Source: Sphingobium sp. WTD-1
GTDB lineage: Bacteria; Pseudomonadota; Alphaproteobacteria; Sphingomonadales; Sphingomonadaceae
Assembly (NCBI RefSeq): GCF_030128825.1
Contig: NZ_CP119127.1
Location: 3,038,001-3,102,000 of the forward strand
Direction of reading: 5' to 3'
DNA length: 64,000 nt
Shown: positions 63,496-64,000 of the stretch, piece after piece
Layout: every line of letters begins with the position of its first letter
How positions within the stretch are numbered: position 1 is the stretch's first letter
Program-made: the position numbers and the translations under genes
The notes under the pieces: generated by a model
The model's input: only the letters and a program-made list of their open reading frames with translations
The model's database searches: none
Told to the model about the DNA's origin: nothing

Positions 63496-64000
63496 ATGAC
63501 CGACATCCAGCAGATACCGCTCAAGACCATCAAGGGTGCCGACGCGACCCTGGCCGATTATGCCGGCAAGGTGGTGCTCGCGGTCAATGTCGCCTCCAAA
63601 TGCGGGCTGACGCCGCAATATGAGGGGCTGGAAAAACTCTATGCCGATTATCGGGACAAGGGGTTGGTGGTCGCGGGCTTCCCGGCCAATGATTTCGGCG
63701 CCCAGGAACCGGGCAGCAATGACGAGATCGCCACCTTCTGCACCACCAATTTCGGCGTCGATTTTCCGATGTTCGAGAAGATCGTGGTCAGCGGGCCGGA
63801 CAAGCATCCGCTTTATGCCGCGCTGACGAGCGCCCTGCCGGAGGCGCAGGGCGATGGCGACAGCTTCCGCGAGCGCCTCAAGGGCTATGGCATGACGCCC
63901 AATCCGGTGCCGGAAATCCTGTGGAATTTCGAGAAGTTCGTGATCGCCAAGGATGGCAGTGTCGCGGCCCGTTTCGCGCCGACGACGGCGCCCGACGATC
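63496..64000 (+). CDS. Glutathione peroxidase (truncated by window end)
   Basis: 168 codons visible, no stop. Gpx signatures: VNVASKCGLTPQYEGLE with peroxidatic Cys36, GFPANDFGAQEPGSN with the conserved Gln, and EILWNFEKFVI. AAGGGAG lies seven bases before ATG 63496. A Cys enzyme, reducing peroxides with thioredoxin or glutathione. Confidence 0.92.
   Translation, partial: MTDIQQIPLKTIKGADATLADYAGKVVLAVNVASKCGLTPQYEGLEKLYADYRDKGLVVAGFPANDFGAQEPGSNDEIATFCTTNFGVDFPMFEKIVVSGPDKHPLYAALTSALPEAQGDGDSFRERLKGYGMTPNPVPEILWNFEKFVIAKDGSVAARFAPTTAPDD

Noticed and set aside
1..64000. CRISPR array or prophage
   Set aside because: No regularly spaced direct repeats, no cas genes, and no phage structural, terminase or integrase genes were seen.

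Overview
The window reads as chromosome of a GC-rich alphaproteobacterium, most probably a sphingomonad of the Sphingobium/Novosphingobium type. This rests on gene content and order (purF next to an SDR gene, ETF-QO followed by a TPR gene and ispE, a PhoP/PhoQ-like pair beside a PepSY protein), on frequent ATGA and TGATG gene overlaps, and on a carboxyspermidine-type polyamine pathway that fits spermidine-containing sphingomonads. Assignment is by recognition only; no database search was possible.

Layout. 1-5.9 kb: glyQ-glyS and pyruvate phosphate dikinase. 5.9-7.4 kb: a helix-hairpin-helix membrane protein and two identical tRNA-Arg(ACG) genes enclosing two tiny ORFs. 7.4-17.4 kb, all minus strand: cobQ, an orphan TadG/TadE pair, a Phd-like/PAS fusion, an arginine succinyltransferase (ast) operon with an M20 hydrolase, a DUF481 beta-barrel and rppH. 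17.6-22.6 kb: photolyase, cyclopropane fatty acid synthase, SDR, purF. 22.7-27.6 kb: cytochrome c maturation genes ccmC-D-E-F-G-H-I in one overlapping operon, including a ccmD of only 43 codons. 27.7-34.4 kb: kup, an SplB-like radical SAM gene under a probable LexA box, a YbjN protein, and a UDG-slt-moaB operon. 34.5-42.4 kb: ETF-QO, TPR protein, ispE, N-formylglutamate amidohydrolase, lipoprotein, nnr and an RNA methyltransferase. 42.5-47.5 kb: ornithine decarboxylase with a structured leader, carboxynorspermidine decarboxylase, an alpha/beta hydrolase and carboxynorspermidine synthase.

47.7-54.7 kb is the accessory part. A minus-strand operon encodes a membrane protein, a winged-helix regulator, a membrane-fused linalool dehydratase/isomerase-like protein and a DgkA-type kinase. 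The kinase 3' end is split by a 1.19-kb IS5-family element whose insertion can be resolved to the base (CTAG duplication, 16-bp inverted repeats). Near-identical palindromes sit at the operon promoter and at the start of the isomerase-like gene. An AT-rich spacer separates this operon from a divergent JmjC-type cupin plus GNAT pair. This operon is the best candidate for an undescribed system.

54.7-64 kb returns to core genes: YbaN, a two-component system, PepSY, DUF389, SIMPL, an ABC-F ATPase, a methyltransferase, a VIT-family transporter and a glutathione peroxidase cut by the window end.
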